64,000 nt of DNA from the NCBI RefSeq assembly GCF_027244095.1, contig NC_069657.1, positions 241,902,674-241,966,673 of the forward strand. Reading direction: 5' to 3'. The stretch comes from Hemicordylus capensis. Taxonomy: Eukaryota; Chordata; Lepidosauria; Squamata; Cordylidae. Below the pieces are notes generated by a model. The model had not been told where the DNA came from. It worked only from the letters and a program-made list of their open reading frames with translations, and did not search any database. The position numbers and the translations under genes are program-made. This document shows positions 1-13,200 of the stretch, in pieces (the first letter of the stretch is position 1; each line of letters begins with the position of its first letter).

Positions 1-780
1 TGAGGGCAGAGTGGGCAGTGCCCACCAGAAAATATTTGTCAACCATTTTACCTCCTCTGTATGTCTTCTGTAACCATTTCTCTGACTGCCTCCCTGTCTG
101 TACCTCTTTCCTGCCTGTACCTGCTCCAGTGTTTACATAGGGTGGGCTACAGTACCAGAATCTTGCAAACACTAATAGGAACACACAGAGTTGTTCAAAT
201 TTGAATATGAATAAGACAGGAGCCAATTACAAGTTTTGCCTTAATTTTAGAAGGTGGGCAGAGCTTAACACACCCTGAGCACCAATCAGATGGCATCATG
301 TTAATCTGACTTCTCAGACAGTCAAGAGTGCCCAGAGGGTGGGGAAGTCTTTTTCTTTTAACTACTTGTGTTCTATTCAGTAATCTTTTGCAGTTTGTTT
401 GGACATCTGTCCCAAGGGGGGTCCTGTAGAGAGTGTGAGGGAGGAGTCAAGAGGAAAAGGGACAGAAAGGGAAGGAGCAAATGGAGTTGTTGCTGAATAA
501 ACCTTTAGATAAATCTACTTAAGATTTCCTTGTGTGAATGATGGAAGCAGCTATAAAACTCTACTCAGAAGAATCTGATCACCATCTTGGTTAGAGAGCA
601 GGCAGACTGGCTGTTGGTAAGTCTGATCTTGTGTTGGCTTCTTTGCTTGTGTTTGTTTGGACGGGAGGAATGCAACCTCTGGTTTGTCTTCCTTGCACTC
701 TGATCCGTATGAAAAGCATTATGGCCCATTCGCAAAGTGACGTGCCATAAAACACTGGAAGGAACGTCAAACTTTAAGAC
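1..780. other. ITM2B intron 2, no recognised element
   Basis: Would lie in intron 2 of ITM2B. I see no exon. An AATAAA at 496-501 downstream of a G-rich stretch is suggestive of an old LTR but nothing else supports it. Confidence 0.4.
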
Positions 781-824
781 TACTAATTAGATTAGAGACT
801 GGCATAAAAAGCCAGAAAGTTATT

Positions 825-1122
825 TTGGGCATATATTGCCTCTCTGGCATCTCCCAAGATAGGTCTGAGAGAGACTCCCACCTGCCAGCTTGGAGAAGCA
901 GCTGCCAGTCTGTGCAGACCAGGGGTGTCAAACTGAGGCCCTCCAGCTGTTGCTGGCCTACAACTCTCATCATCCCGGGCTACTGGCCATGGTGACTGGG
1001 GATGATGGGAGTTGTAGGCCAACAACAGCTGGAGGGCCACAGTTTGACACCCCTGGTGTAGACAATACTGAGCAAGATGGACCAATGGTGTGACTCTGTA
1101 TAAGGCAGCTTCCTATGTTCCT
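825..1122 (+). repeat. 5S-type SINE fragment, split by a hAT MITE
   Basis: 825-919 and 1056-1122 are the two parts of one 3' SINE segment (TCTCCAAGATAGG motif, then TGAGCAAGATGGACCAATGG and GGCAGCTTCCTATGTTC) that is continuous in other copies (37556-37868). The hAT element at 920-1055 interrupts it exactly. Confidence 0.75.
920..1055. mobile_element. hAT palindromic MITE with 8-bp TSD
   Basis: Nearly perfect 136-bp hairpin starting CAGGGGTGTCAAACTG and ending in its complement. Flanked by GTGCAGAC and GTGTAGAC (7 of 8 match), the target duplication length of hAT elements. The core carries CTACAACTCTCATCATCCC, shared with the copies at 46958 and 54973. Confidence 0.85.
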
Positions 1123-1569
1123 ATGCATGGATTTCTGAGTCCAAACTGTTTTTCAAATAATTGCAGAAGGGGCTTTCCATGTGGGTGTGGTGTATGTAGA
1201 TAAGTTTAAGTTCTCCAGCTCTCCAGGACAGGAGTGTGGGTGTCCAGGTTCCACTTCCCCTTCAAAAGGATTCATTCTGCAACAAACCAGTGCTGAAGCA
1301 ACATCGTTGTGTAAACTCCTGGCCTGACTCCCTTGATCTTGCCTTCCTCCTTTGAAGACCTGACTCTCTAGCTCAGCTTGTTGACCTCCACTTATGCTTG
1401 CTCCCTTGGTGATCAAGCCAAGGCAACTTCCAGCCTCAGTCCTCACCCCACCTGACCTTGGTCTACTGCGGCTCCCTTGTATTGGGATGAGTCTTTGCCG
1501 TGCAACTGGCACTCCTTGTCCCCAGGAGACGGTGGACTCGGCTCCTTATGGCTTGCTAATTTGGTGTAA

Positions 1570-1745
1570 CCTTGAAGGTTCAGCAAAGAGGGAGGAGCTT
1601 ACAGGGTTGGAGAGGAGGTCCTGCCTGGTGACCTGGAAGCAGCAGAGGCCTGTAAGCTAGACCTGCCTTGTCCAGCAGCAGACTTTGCTTGGTGCTACAG
1701 ACCAACTCATGGTTCCTCAGCAGAAACTTGACACCAGGTAGGAGC
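1570..1745 (+). repeat. Interspersed repeat, paralogue of 2962-3140
   Basis: The stretch with GGAGGTCCTGCCTGGTG and GTCCAGCAGCAGACTTTGCT recurs in diverged form at 2962-3140 in the same orientation. Family not recognised. Confidence 0.5.
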
Positions 1746-1787
1746 TGCCAACTGCACACCAAGCAGCAGAAGTGCTCTCAGCAGTAG

Positions 1788-2039
1788 ACCTAGGAAGCTG
1801 TCTTATACCAAGACAGACCATTGGTCCATCGGACTGGTCCAGTGGTTCCCAACCTGAGGGCTCCCAGATGTTGCTGAACTACAACTATTAGTCAGATTTA
1901 TGGTGTAAAATGTTTAATGCTGGTTTTAAATGATTTTAATGTTCTTAATTTTTAAGCGATTTTAATTGTTTTGTTTGTTGTAAACTGCCCTGAGCCATTT
2001 TTGGTGGGGCGGTATATAAATCAAAATCAATCAATCAAT
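1788..2039. repeat. SINE end, half hAT palindrome and L2-type LINE tail
   Basis: 1788-1838 is the reverse of the SINE end (ACAGACCATTGGTCCATC); 1841-1895 is one arm of a hAT palindrome (CAGTGGTTCCCAACCTGAGG); 1905-2034 is a LINE 3' tail on the plus strand (TTGTAAACTGCCCTGAGCC and GGGGCGGTATATAAATC, then an AATC repeat). Confidence 0.6.
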
Positions 2040-2275
2040 ATTGTCTACACAGACTGGCAGCGGCTTCTCCAAGATTGCAGGCATGAGTCTCTCAGCGCCA
2101 TATCTTGGAACCCTCTGCATGCAAGCATGCTGGTGCTCTTCCCAGAGCAGTCCCATCCTGAGAGGAATAGCTTACAGCACTTATATGTAGTCTCCCATCC
2201 AAATGCCAACCAAGATGGACCCTGCTTAGCAAAGGGAACAATTCATGCTTGCTACCACAAGACCAACTCTCACTG
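2040..2275 (-). repeat. 5S rRNA-derived SINE
   Basis: Reverse copy of the family seen whole at 37556-37868: begins with TGTCTACACAGACTGGCAGC and ends near GCTTGCTACCACAAGACCA. The 5S-like block lies around 2180-2230. Confidence 0.7.
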
Positions 2276-2458
2276 TTGCTGAAGCCACACGCACGCACAT
2301 GAGATGGGCCATTCGGCTCAGCTTTGGAGAGCAGACAGATAGGCAAGATTGAAACACAAGGTAGGAAAGAAAAGCAGGCATTTGGGAGGAAAAGATTTTA
2401 AAGCTTGCTGTGGATTGGGATTTTGCAAGGAAGGTAGAGGGGGTTGCCAGCTGGCTAT

Positions 2459-2953
2459 TAGGGGTGTGCACAGAACCGCAGAGCTGCGGTCCGGCACTGT
2501 GGGGTGGGTTCCTTTAAGTGCGGGGAGGGTTTACTTACCCCTCCCGCCGCTTGTCCCCCTCCAGCGCTCGTATTTCTTGTAATAATTGGGGCGGCAGGAT
2601 ACCTCCCTGCCGCCCCTTGTCCCTCTGCAATGCAAAAGGCTCCGGCAAGCCTTTTGCGCACGCCCACATCGCGTGCAAGCCGACACGTGAAGCTCGCACG
2701 CGGCGTGCGCAAAAGGCTTGCCAGAGCCTTTTGCATTGCAGAGGGACAAGGGGCGGCAGGGAGGTATCCTGCCGCCCCAATTATTACAATAAATACGAGC
2801 CCTGGAGGGGGAAAAGCGGCGGGAGGGGTAAGTAAACCCTCCCCGCCCTTAAAGCTACCCCCTCCACCCGAACCGAACCAGCCAAGTCCGGACCGGTCCG
2901 GACGATCCGGAGGCCTTTACAATGGCCTCCGGACCGGTCCGGACCCATCCCTA
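2459..2953. mobile_element. hAT palindromic element, 495 bp, perfect 8-bp TSD
   Basis: Ends TAGGGGTGTGC and CCCATCCCTA are flanked by identical CTGGCTAT (2451-2458 and 2954-2961). From about 2510 to 2850 the two halves fold into a long GC-rich hairpin, including GGGGCGGCAGGATACCTCCC and its complement. It shares blocks with 27263-27676 and 53311-53795. No open reading frame of its own: a non-autonomous element. Confidence 0.88.
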
Positions 2954-2961
2954 CTGGCTAT

Positions 2962-3140
2962 GGCTTGGAGGCTCAGCAAGAAGGGAAGGGACGCTGATTT
3001 GTTTATAGGCCTGCAAGGTTGGAAAGGAGGCCTGCCTGGTGCCCTGAAGATGGCTGGGGGCTCTCAGACAAGCCTGCTCCGTCCAGCAGCAATCTGTGCT
3101 TGGTGTGGCAGACCAGCTCGTAGTCCTTTGGGATACTGAA
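2962..3140 (+). repeat. Paralogue of the repeat at 1570-1745
   Basis: Shares GGAGGCCTGCCTGGTG and TCCGTCCAGCAGCAA with 1570-1745. The 495-bp hAT element landed just left of it. Confidence 0.5.
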
Positions 3141-3469
3141 TGCCCTCTTTAGGATAATATAGTATTCTCTAGTTAAGTCTCCCTAATAAAACATTGATCC
3201 CATAGTCAAGGATAAGTACCTAAAGTAGCTTCACAAGAGTTTAGAACTTCCAAAGTCTTTCAAGTTAAAACAGATTAAATTTCCGATATGTTTTCACTTG
3301 AGTCTTTTCATAAATAGTTAATTAAGTGTCTGCATATCAATTAAGCCATATAAACTTACACCATGACTCAAGGTAGAATTCCCAATTCCCAGTGATACAT
3401 AGGAGACAATTCATGCTTTATTTTTTAAACTCAGACATCAGAGTTGAAAGCACAAGCCACATGCATGAG

Positions 3470-3655
3470 ATAATTCAGTGTGCAAATCAAGGCACATGAT
3501 TTGCATGTAAAATGTCTCAAGTTCTGTCTCTGGAATCTCCAGTTAAAAGAGCCACGGGTAGCAGGTCAGGGGGAAACATTACTAGTTAGAGTAGATAGAC
3601 TTGGGTTAGATGGACCAATAGTCTGATTCAGGATAAGGTGGCCTCATATGAGCAC
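3470..3655 (+). repeat. Eroded tRNA-type SINE fragment
   Basis: ATTTGCATGTAAAATGTCTC, AGTCTGATTCAGGATAAGG and TTAGATGGACCAATAGTCTG are diverged versions of the SINE found at 52853-53020 and 37556-37868. Followed by a GC-rich pyrimidine patch (3685-3810) with no gene. Confidence 0.45.
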
Positions 3656-4167
3656 AACACTCCAAATTGTGAATAGTACATACTAGCCAACCCGCACAGA
3701 GCATCTGTGCGCTCTTGGGGGCCGGCTGTTCCCCCCTGCCTCTTGCCCCACTCTCCCTCCCTCTCCCTCCCTTCTGCTCCCCCCTCCGCCCCGCCCTCTC
3801 GCGCCATGTCTTAAAACAGATAAGAACTGTTTAACCAGTAAGTAGGAAACAGCTAAATAAGTTCTACACCAGCTGAACAACAGGAGTTGTAGATCTAAAG
3901 ATATCCTGTCTTTCTTTCCTAGCTGTCACTTCCCAGAGCAGGAGGAATGGTTATTCTGTCCTATGTCAATTTAAAGCCAAATATTTTAAAAGTATACTTT
4001 GCTTTGGAGTTGGCTGTACCAAATACAAAAACAACTATCCAACCTGATAGAACATATACTTTGATGTGCTTGTTTTCATGCAGAGTTAACATTTGGCAAT
4101 TCAGAAAACTGTTAAAGTCGAATCTATTTAACAATTAAATTGTTAGCATAAGCAACATTCAACCTAC

Positions 4168-4296
4168 CTGGAAAGCAAAATACTTGTACAGATAGGCACC
4201 CCCAAGGATCACAACAGCAAGCATAAAAGCTAATCCAAAGCACATACACCAACACCAAGCTCTCCTCTGTCCGATAGGCACCACTCCTTCTAGATC
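4168..4296 (-). CDS. ITM2B: ITM2B exon 2 (transmembrane exon)
   Basis: 129 bp, 43 codons, starting after an acceptor ending CTCTAG (4297-4298 on the plus strand) and ending CAG|GTAGGT at 4168/4167. It encodes DLEGVVPIGQRR, then a Cys/Trp-rich border and a hydrophobic helix of about 23 residues ending YLYKYFAFQ, the signal-anchor of this type II protein. Both edges are in phase 0, as in human. Confidence 0.96.
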
Positions 4297-7200
4297 CTAG
4301 AGATACACAAAAAGGAAACAATAGGATCAGTTATGTAAAAGTTATTCACGATTGCACAGATGTATGGATATGTGGCATTTTTTCCGAGGCTCACTACTAA
4401 ATAGACATTTACTTTTTAGGGGGCATATGACAGTATTACAAGTTAAAGCATCAACATTTCCTAAAACTGAAGAACAATTATAGGGCTACCTTCTTCATGG
4501 ACTAGTATACAACTAATGTAACTTTGAGGAAAATGCATATTGTGCAAGATAAGGGTATGTACAAACCATCTGATGTAGAACCAATTCATATCGAACCGGG
4601 CTGGCTCGACAGTTTGAGCAGACTGGTTCTACATCGAAGGGCGCAGTGGGGCAGCAAGAAAAGCAATTTAAGTACTCCTTATCGGCTGGCATGGCTGTTC
4701 ACGCCCCCCCGGCACTGTTCAACTTAGCACACAGAGGTCTCTACTTTCTAAGCTGCCCATGTGGTTGCAGACTCCACATGGCCAGAGGCCATATGAGTTG
4801 TCTCCAGTAAGGAGTACTTACATTACTTTTCTCACCGTGCCCCCTGCCCCCCCCCCACAGGGTTCCCCATCCCTGCCCCTTTACTTGTAAAGGGGAATCC
4901 GGTGAGGATTTCCCTTCACAAGTATAACCGAACTAGTTTGGTCAAATGGACCAGTCAGTCAGCTCGACAGCACACGGTTCAATTCAAATTCGATCTGAAT
5001 TCAAACCGAACTGCAAGTTCTGGTTTGTGCACAACCATAATGGAAGATTGAATCTGTAAAGTTGGTGGTATTGTGCAAAAATTGGCTTACTTCATGAGAA
5101 ATTATGTCAACCCCTGCTAACTTGGCAAAGAGGCACCTTTTAACGTGGTGACTCTCTTTATTTAGCAAGGGGAGAGTAACTGGCCCTATCCACCCCCAGC
5201 ACAGTACCTCCAGTGACTGTTGCTTGTGTCTATCTTATGTTTCTTTTTAGGTTGTGAGCCCTCTGGGGACAGGGATCCATCTTATTTATGTATTATTTCT
5301 CTGTGTAAACCGCCCTGAGCCATTTTTGGAAGGGCGGTATAGAAATCGAAATAATAATAATAATAATAATAATAATAGCAGCAGCACACTGTGCAAGTTA
5401 CCACAAGGTTTAAATTCACCTGTTTCAACCATTGACACTGAAAAACTGAACTCAATCAAAAACATCAGACATGTGAGTGTAGTTTGTTTAGAAGAGAGGT
5501 AACTACCTTTGAATTCAAAATAACCATACACATTTTTATTCTAAACCATTAAGCACAAAATAAATATAGGGGTGGCTCCTCCATGGTGAGGCAAGCGCCA
5601 CAGGTGGCAACTGTGCTGGGGGGATGTGGAGTGCCAGCACCCCATCTCTGCTGCAGGCATCAGCTCACCTGCCTGCTGCCACCGCCCCCTTTCTGACCCC
5701 ATTGCTGGCAGCATCCTCCACCTCTTTTGCCAACCCAGGAACCGTCTGCCCTCTTTCCTCTGCTCTGCCTGTGCCAGCTGCTGGAGAAGGGGCAACATGA
5801 TCGTTGGGTATGGGGTCTGTGGGAGTGGCAGTCACTAATGCTGTGTAGTCACTGAAGAAAATCTTGACAAACAGATCCTAAGGCCTCGGCAACATTATCA
5901 CTGTTGTACTGTTTGCACCCGCAAAAATTCGTAAGTCAGCAGAACATTCATATCATGAGTTAGAAGATAATGAAAATAGTGGAACATGTTTATGCATTAC
6001 CTAATTGCGAAGTCTATTTTAAAGGATCTTAGTTATGATCAACACACAAAATTTGTGTATGTCCAAAAGAGTACACAATACAACCATATAAGGAGGGGAA
6101 AACCAGAAAAAGCCTCTGATATCAGTTGCAGTGGCATTGTGAGCAAGACCAATACAGTACTGTCTACTGGATCTGTCTAAAAACTCAGGATAAAACATTC
6201 TGGATTGTTTTGCCTGAAGCCCTTCCATCCCACTGATGGGATGTTCTAACCTAGCATAATTTAAGAGATTTTATGGATTCAGATTATGATGCAGGATTGA
6301 AAGAAAGTGATTGAACATTTGCAAAGGCTGTTATCCTGTTAGAATACAAAGCACTACCTTCAGGAAAATTATGGGAAGTCAAAGCTGCTTATTTACTACT
6401 AGAATCAGGAAGGAGGAAGTAAGATATGGAGAGTTTAAAGGATTTATTTCTGTAAACACCTGCTACTGCTTAAAAGGTCTAGCCCAGGTTTTCCACAATT
6501 TGAATCAAAAGGCTGGTTCAGATGTCATGTGGAGCCTGTTAGAGCAAGGCTCCGCATGGTGTCCCCAAATCTCAGGAATGCACGCTCCCAGCCCCATTCT
6601 CATGTGTCTACTTCCTATCTATGTTAAAATAAGCTGGTTGTGTCATCCGAACCCACCAATCTCAACTTGTTCTAACCTACTTTCTTCAAATAACCAGATA
6701 TCCATACCCAATGTTTCCAGTGAGCTACGGATCTCATATTATTTGAAGCAAGTGTGGTGTAGTGGTTAGAGTGCTGGACTAGGACCGGGGAGACCCGAGT
6801 TCAAATCCCCATTCAGCCATGAAACTAGCTGGGTGACTCTGGGCCAGTCACTTCTCTCTCAGCCTAACCTACTTCGCAGGGTTGTTGTGAGGAGAAACTT
6901 AAGTATGTAGGACACCACTCTGGGCTCCTTGGAGGAAGAGCGGGAGATAAATGTAAAAAATAAAAATAAATAAATAAATAAATAAAGCAGAAAAGAATAA
7001 GCTGCAGGGTGGATAAAAAATTTATTTCCATTTCTAACCCTGTTTTTCATGTGCAAAGACAACAGAGTGGTTGTATGGGCTGGGCTAAAGCAGCAGAGTT
7101 AAGACAGAGACACAGTATAGGAAAGGAGGCAAAACAGTGGAGAGAAACAAGGCAAGCTATTTTTTCAGTATGCAGTTTTACTGCCCCCAATTTTGGTACC

Positions 7201-10200
7201 AAAAAACTGTCATATCTTCTGGGCACTGGAGAACCCTATCTGACAATATTTTGAAGAAGTATCTTCCATTATCAGATAGGAAAATGTGTCAAGCATAAGT
7301 AGTGCGTCAAGGAGATGCAGGACATCTTGACACAGGTCTTGAGGTATCCATTATGTTAAAAAACCAGGTATTGTGTACTATTTCCTAAAAATCAAGTGAT
7401 CTAAAGCATCACATGAAGTATACCCTCCTAGACGTTGTAAATTCACATGTTTTAATCAGATTTGCACCACTATTTAAGAAATGTGAAGTAGTTGTCAGTA
7501 GAAACGTCATTTAATCTATGGTTTAAACTTTGATTTTTTTCTTGGTGGTTTGAATCATTGATTTGGATTGCCTTGATTTAAATCAATCCAACCTAATAAA
7601 TCAAGATTTGATGGGCTCAGATAACAACACAAATCTTGTCTTATTTTAACCTAGATAGGAAGTAGATGCTTGTGCAGGGATGGGAAGGAGGGATTTCTGA
7701 GACTCAGGGACATTGAACAGAGCCTGGCTCTAACCAAGGTTTTGCATGACATCTCAGCCAGCCCCAGAGATCCTAAATAGACCATACACAATTCAGGTTA
7801 GAACCATAGAATATTAAAACTGTAAGGAACCTTGGTCTTCTAGTCCAACCTCCTGCTCAGAACAGGAAAGCGCTCCAGCATCCCTGACAGATGGCTGCCC
7901 TGCCTCTGTTTGAAAACCTGCAATGAAGAAGAGCCCACCACTACACAAGGCCGGCCATTCCACTATTGAACAGCTCTTATAGTTAGGAAAGTCTTCCCAG
8001 TATCTAGCCTAGGATCTGCTTCCTTGTAATTTCAACCCACTCGTTCTACTCCTGTTCTCAGGAACAACAAAGGACAAGTCTGTTTCTTCTTCTACAAAGA
8101 CAACTCTTCAGATATTTGAAGACAACTATCATATCTCCAGAATCTTCTTCAGTTATTCCTCAGAGGACTTCTTTCCTATGGCGATCCATCACTATCTTGA
8201 TTGCCCCCCTGAACCCATTCCAGTTTATCAATGTCATCTAAAAATACAATGCTCAGAAGTGGACACAATATTCCAGGTGAAGTCTGACAAGCGCAGAATA
8301 GAGCGGAATGATTACTTCTTGTGATCTGGACACTTATGACTTTACATTTGTCTCTGCTGAACTTCATCTCATTGGCTTTGGCCCAATATTCAAGCTTGTA
8401 AAGAGCAATTTGAATTTTGATTCTGTCTTCTAAAATGTTAGCTCCCACAGCTTCTTCTTCTCTGCAGATTTGATAAGTATCACCTCTATTTCCTCATCCA
8501 AGTCATTTATAAAAATGTGGGAAACACGAGGTCCACGTTCACCAGGTACCTCTGGCTATTTCTGGATGAAGCAGGGACAGGGCAGGGAGGGATGCTGCCG
8601 CCGAAGGACTTTACAAAAACAGAGCACCAGTGTGGGGAAAGCGAAGGGAAGGGTAAGTGCACCCTCCCCCACCCTTAAAGTCCAACCCCCCTCACCTTTG
8701 AACCACCCCCCACCCAGTTCTGTGCACATCGCTGGTCAAAAGCTTTAGTAAAAATCAAGACATACTATATCTACAGAATTCCCATGATAAATATAAACTA
8801 ACGCATCTGACCCTGGAGATTTAAATTACATCCCAGGGTACTGAAGGAACTTGCAGATGCAGATGATGATTCCAATTAAAACAAGTTTTTGTTTTCAACT
8901 TGCAACTGTGTTAGGGTGGGGACAGAAAATACATGCAAATATCAAAATAGATAGATTATGGTTTGTGTTTTTTCATGAAGTCCATTATACTTTTACATTC
9001 ACAAAGTAAATGCATTCTAGTTAAAAGATAACTCCTCAAAAGATAGTATTACTCTCTACATTTTGGATAAAACCAATTGCTTCGCCACACTTGTTTCCAA
9101 GAGTGTTTTTTTTTTAAATACTTTTAGGATTCCACCATGTAAAAATACAACCAATAACTTAATCCCAGATCCACATCAAGTTCTAAAACAAAAAGTTAAA
9201 AACTTAAAGTGCAATGTTTTACCTGTGATTTTCCTTCTTATCCATATTGTGTTTACATGTAAGTCTTTCTAGGCCAGTAAATGCAGTCCAACCAATACAT
9301 ATTTTTAAAAACCCTTGCAATTACCTGTCTTAACTATGGGAAATGTACAGAACTTGGAGCGAAATTCTAGAATACTGCACACATCTGGTGAGTACTGGGT
9401 TTACTCCAAAGTCCCAGTACACTTTATGGGACTCATTCCCAGGTAAGTGTGCGTGGAACTGTAGCCTAAATAGCTAAAAACCCAAGGGAGCACTTAAATA
9501 TATTCTGAAACTTCCTGACGACATGGCATGTCTACGGTTTTCCAGAAATTAGTTTTTGCATATTATAATGTTTTGCTAAAAACAAGCCAGTTTAATGTGG
9601 AAATACCACCTAATGGCGCAGTGGGGAAATGACTTGATTAGCAAGCCAGAGGTTGCTGGTTCGAATCCCCACTGGTATGTATCCCAGACTATGGGAAACA
9701 CCTATATTGGGCAGCAGCAATATAGGAAGGTGCTGAAAGGCATCACCTCATACTGTCCGGGAGAAGGCAATGGTAAACCCTTCCTGTATTCTACCAAAGA
9801 CAACCACCGGGCTCTGTGGTCGCCAAGAGTCAACACCGACTCGACGGCACACTTTACCTTTTAGATACAAAATGTGTGCCTTAGCAATCTAATGGTAGAT
9901 CTGGACCATAGTAACCCTAGTTCAAATCCCCATCCAGCCTTGAAGCCCACTAGAGTACCTTGGCCAAGTCACTATCTCTCAGCATAGGGATGCTGCAAGT
10001 ACAAAATGGGAAAGGTAAGACTGGTAAGACAATATCAAATCCTAGTAAGACAATAACAATATTCAAACCTGTATACTAGAGTTATGTATTTTCACCCTCA
10101 GAGAACACACTATCATATTTATTAGAACCACATACAGAACTAAGCCTTCTTTGCTTGTGAACTCTTGCCCTGCCTTCCTCTGACCTGCTCCGTTCTTTTT

Positions 10201-13200
10201 ACATGGAGAACGATGGTGATACTGCTCTCTGACTTGGACCGTCATCTTGTATGTACAGTACTCTGGCACCTCAGTTCACATTTCAAACAAAAACCTTGGG
10301 GAAGCATGTGCAGCATCAGCCTATTATCATCACAGGGATTTAGAAAGGGTTTAGAAAGCTGACAGAAAGACTTATCTAAGGCCATCTAGTCCCTTCAGGA
10401 GAAAATCCCATTGCAATGAGAAGCTTCTTTCCGAGTCAACACAGGATCACACTACATGGCCTCCTTGAAAGTTTGTGACTAGGGTAAGATTCGAATTGGA
10501 GACTTTCCTGCTCACATTCTTCATCATTATACTAGCTCTCATAAATGGAATTGATATTCAAATATTGTACACTAAACAGATCAATTGTGGAGTTTAATCG
10601 ACAGTATTATGAAAACATTTGAACATTAACCAATTGCAGTACCCATCTCAGACTCTATTCTTCTGCATGTTAAATAGAAAATGTAGTTAATCTATTGTAC
10701 ATTTAAATTGATTTAATCTTCAATAGAAGCTCAATACCTAATTTGAAGCCTCAACAACATATATGGGTTTCAACAGCTTTAAATCCTTGCATCCTATTTC
10801 ATCTCTGCATGTAAATGAAAATATGAAGAGTAAACACAAGATCACAGGAGTGAAGGTGGCCCTTGTTACCTGCAGTTTCAACAACCATGGTTTCACATAG
10901 CCATGGACGGATCTCAGAGTCTTCTTTATCTTCTGTATAAAAACAGGCTAAAACCTGTCTTTTCACATGTATGAGTGGCCAGAAATGACTTCTGGTGTAG
11001 CCAGCGTGGTGTAGTGGTTAGAGTGCTGGACTAGGACCGGGGAGACCCGAGTTCAAATCCCCATTCAGCCATGAAACTAGCTGGGTGACTCTGGGCCAGT
11101 CACTTCTCTCTCAGCGTAACCTACTTCACAGGGTTGTTGTGAAAGAGAAACTCAAGTATGTAGTACACCGCTCTGGGCTCCTTGGAGGAAGAGCGGGATA
11201 TAAATGTAATAATAATAATAATAATAATAATAATTTCTGATCACCATTTTACAGTGCAGAGCCATTTTGTGGCTTTAAAAAAAAATCCAGTGATTTTTCA
11301 CAGAAATTCAGAGGAATTGGGGGTTTGTGAGAGCATTGCTAGAGAGCAAGGTACAGCGCTTTCTGCCTCCTCCTTGCTTTTTAGTGTAGGAACCTATCCC
11401 CTGGATTCCCATAGAGGTAAGGTTTTGTTATTTGCGATTTCCATATATGCGCCTACAGGCAAGAACAGAACCCCCACAAACAACAAGGGCCACCTGTACA
11501 AGCAGTATCAGGAAATGGACATACCATCATTACAAGGTGATCATCTAAACTAAAGCAGTTTACTAACTGTGTCAGCCTGCTGCAAGACCATTAATTTGAC
11601 TGGAATCAAGTGAATTTGATCCATGCAATGCCATACTGGAAAGAAAGATTTACTTGTTGGCAGTGTTACTTCCCTCTAAGGTGTGCACACATGCTAGCAC
11701 TCACAAGTTTTTTGAAGCCCGCTCAGTTAATTTTAGATCCCTCTCAAGTTGAATCAGAAAGGCCCCATTCTGAATGCATGTATGCACACACTTCCTTGAT
11801 ACTCCCGCCCAGAACAAAACTCATTCCGAACACAGATGGAAAAAAATGAGAGAACACTGCTTGTTTGTGTTTAGTTATTTTGCAACCTAAATCAGCGCTA
11901 GCTTGACCTGATGCACACCCTCACCATCCCCACCTCACTGGTCCAGACTCCACCTCTCTTCACTGACCTCAGTTTCTGGGGCACACACAATTGCAGTTCT
12001 CCTATGGAAGAAGCTTGGGGTGGAAATACATCCCCCAAGAATCCCTGCACTTCCCAGCTGCCCCACACATCTGCCCAGCCTCCCCCACGACACTCACCAC
12101 CCATCCCCTCACAAGATTATTATTATTTTACATTTTATATCCCACTCTTCCTCCAAAGAGCCCAGAGCAGTGTACTACATACTTAGGTTTCTCCTCACAA
12201 CAACCCTGTGAAGTAGGTTGGGCTGAGAGAGAAGTGACTGGCCCAGAGTCACCCAGCTAGTCTCATGGCCGAATGGGGATTTGAACTCGGGTCTCCCCGG
12301 TCCTAGTCCAGCACTCTAACCACTACACCACGCTGGCAGATTCGTGCCAGTGCTGGGATGGCTTTTAAAGGACCCCTGCCCTCTACCTGGGGCAGTTGCC
12401 CTGCAAACAGCTGCCTCCTCATGGTGGAGGGCGGGAATTCCAAAATGGAATTCCAATATTTCTGACACGCACAGTCCTACCACCTCTAGTGTTGTGAGCA
12501 CACACAATAGCAGGATCCTGCAGGGTTAATGAAGAGACATATATGAACAACAATATGTTTCCACTGAAATATTATATCAGTTAAACTGAACTTCTCTGAG
12601 GCAAGCCTCTGTATCAAGTCATCAGCCCTGCATCTGACAGCACTCACTTACTGCCTAGCAACAACCCTTAAGCCCCCAACACAGTAACAACGACGAAGCA
12701 GGCTGAGGCCGCCGGGTCTTAAGGCAACATTGTCTTTAACACTTTCCACAAGCAACGCTTGTACAGAGGATCTTCCACCCTCCTCTCTCTGCCCTGCCCT
12801 ATGTCTCATCCACTAATTATGTCTAGCAAAACTCTTAGTTTCACGCAAGCAACTATGGTACAGAGGACCTTCAACCTTCCTAACTTTGGCTCGGTTGCAA
12901 GCAACATCGGACGGACTACCTAACAGCCAGTGAGATTTCAACCTCATTTCTCCTGCATTTGGTGACTGTAGCAAACTACTGCAAACAAAGCAGCTGCCCT
13001 TCACGACTGACACCGATTCCCTGCAGTTAACTTTAGCTACAGATTCGGATGGGGCGCTGCAAAAGGCAAAGGCGGCGTCTTAAAAGCCAAGCTGGATTTC
13101 GTCCAAGTTGCTGTCTAAAATAAAACCACTAAAAGTAGAAAGAAACCGACCTTTTAAAAAGCCTGTTCTTGCGTCAGCCATTTTAGATGCATGAGCTGAA

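Noticed and set aside
1-560. Possible solo LTR (AATAAA at 496 followed by a T-rich stretch)
   Set aside because: No terminal TG/CA, target duplication or partner repeat could be seen.
2504-3139. 211-codon open frame on the plus strand
   Set aside because: It lies inside a palindromic hAT element; overlapping open frames on both strands are a by-product of GC-rich, stop-poor inverted repeats.
6750-6830. tRNA gene candidates in the A/B-box regions of SINEs
   Set aside because: Box motifs are present but cloverleaf stems are not; the bodies and tails are those of SINEs.
8176-8448. Minus-strand frame resembling an RT fragment
   Set aside because: Lies within a CR1 3' end; at most a piece of LINE sequence, not a host gene.
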